This document shows, in pieces, positions 63,553 through 64,000 of a stretch of DNA of 64,000 bases. The position numbers and the translations under genes were made by a program. The first letter of the stretch is position 1. Each line of letters begins with the position of its first letter. The notes beneath the pieces are model-generated. The model searched no databases. It was not told the origin of the DNA and saw nothing but the letters and a program-made list of their open reading frames with translations. The DNA is from Rudanella lutea DSM 19387 (lineage in GTDB: Bacteria; Bacteroidota; Bacteroidia; Cytophagales; Spirosomataceae): NCBI RefSeq assembly GCF_000383955.1, contig NZ_KB913013.1, positions 3,123,194-3,187,193 on the forward strand, given 5' to 3'.

Positions 63553-64000
63553 CTATTTCAGCTTTGCTTCCAGTTCTTCTACTTCCAGCATGGCCGACTC
63601 CCACTCGTCCTGAAGCTGGTTAATGTCTTTCATTACACGGTGATATTCGTCGTTGCGAGCCTGCATCAACTTATCGTCACCGTAGGTAGCCGGATCGGCC
63701 AACTCGGCTTCGAGTCGCTTTTTACGCTCCTCAAGCTGCCCTATTCTCGTTTCCGATTCTTGGGCCTGCTGGGTTAGTTTTTTCAGTGTTCGTTGCCACT
63801 CCCGGCGCTCGTCGTCGCCAGCACGACCATTGGTCGAAGGTTTGACAGGGGCCGGCAGCGTAGCGTTGCTGGCCTGTTTGGCACCCGATCCGTTACTCGT
63901 TCCGGCCGCCTTCTTCTCTTGCATCCACCACTCGTACTCGTCGAATGTGCCGGGAAACTCTTTAATCTGCTCATCTTCGATGTACCAGATTTTGTTGGCA
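63553..64000 (-). CDS. ABC-F family ATPase, C-terminal part only
   Basis: The frame is open to the window end. The visible 149 residues begin ANKIWYIEDEQIKEFPGTFDEYEWWMQ, the end of the second ABC domain. A hydrophilic linker and a C-terminal coiled coil (REWQRTLKKLTQQAQESETRIGQLEERKKRLEAELADP ... DEWESAMLEVEELEAKLK, in total ~80 residues) follow, as in Uup/YfmR-type ABC-F proteins. These bind ribosomes and resolve stalled translation. The nucleotide-binding motifs lie outside the window. The ATG at 63924 is internal, not the start. Confidence 0.88.
   Translation of the reverse strand, partial: ANKIWYIEDEQIKEFPGTFDEYEWWMQEKKAAGTSNGSGAKQASNATLPAPVKPSTNGRAGDDERREWQRTLKKLTQQAQESETRIGQLEERKKRLEAELADPATYGDDKLMQARNDEYHRVMKDINQLQDEWESAMLEVEELEAKLK

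Overview
The window looks like a chromosomal segment of a Gram-negative Bacteroidota bacterium, most likely order Cytophagales (Spirosoma-like). The evidence is an adjacent SusC/SusD pair, a type IX secretion C-terminal tail on a CotH protein, TAnnTTTG promoter elements, almost no Shine-Dalgarno sequences, and typical lineage families (DUF4286, PepSY-like lipoprotein, an S4 pseudouridine synthase with a huge disordered arm). Most genes are moderately GC-rich; the first 4.5 kb and one gene in the mobile element are visibly more AT-rich. No CRISPR array, rRNA or transposase-type IS was seen.

Layout. 1-4.5 kb: tight minus-strand operon of a PLD-nuclease/SF2-helicase fusion, a 77-residue protein and an SMC/DndD-like ATPase with a CxxC hook (cut by the window edge); this is a candidate defence or DNA-repair system. 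4.6-12 kb: core genes (S41 protease, acetoacetyl-CoA synthetase, pseudouridine synthase, mannonate dehydratase). 12.17-17.53 kb: a 5.36 kb integrative element bounded by 23-bp direct repeats, carrying a tyrosine recombinase, an AT-rich cargo gene, small ORFs, a helix-turn-helix protein and a probable filamentous-phage gene II-type replication initiator. It sits in the 3' end of a tRNA-Leu(UAA) gene that is itself split by a 233-nt group I intron resembling the cyanobacterial/plastid tRNA-Leu intron. 17.9-22.3 kb: tRNA-Gly, UbiA-type prenyltransferase, type III polyketide synthase, GT2 glycosyltransferase, TerC. 22.8-27.2 kb: SusC/SusD outer-membrane uptake pair. 27.4-31.3 kb: a 1315-residue SF1 helicase.

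31.5-43 kb: dihydrolipoyl dehydrogenase, DUF3267 membrane protein, APC permease, a disordered secreted protein, an ArsR regulator with an Old Yellow Enzyme, CotH protein, CsaA-like protein, a sorbosone-dehydrogenase-like/cupredoxin fusion and a triple-repeat PepSY lipoprotein. 43-64 kb: uridine kinase, GNAT, free-Met-sulfoxide reductase, an HdrB/HdrC-like Fe-S pair, tRNA-Phe, DEAD-box helicase, TPR proteins, glycosyltransferase, M28 peptidase, histidine kinase, Ppx/GppA, cobalamin-dependent methionine synthase, a Tat-exported Gfo/Idh/MocA oxidoreductase and the end of an ABC-F ATPase.

Two further genome-scale patterns stand out: several intergenic spaces hold long imperfect hairpins built from short repeated oligomers (and one perfect 32-bp hairpin spanning a stop codon), and some genes have a -7 promoter box only 4 nt from the start codon, implying leaderless mRNAs.
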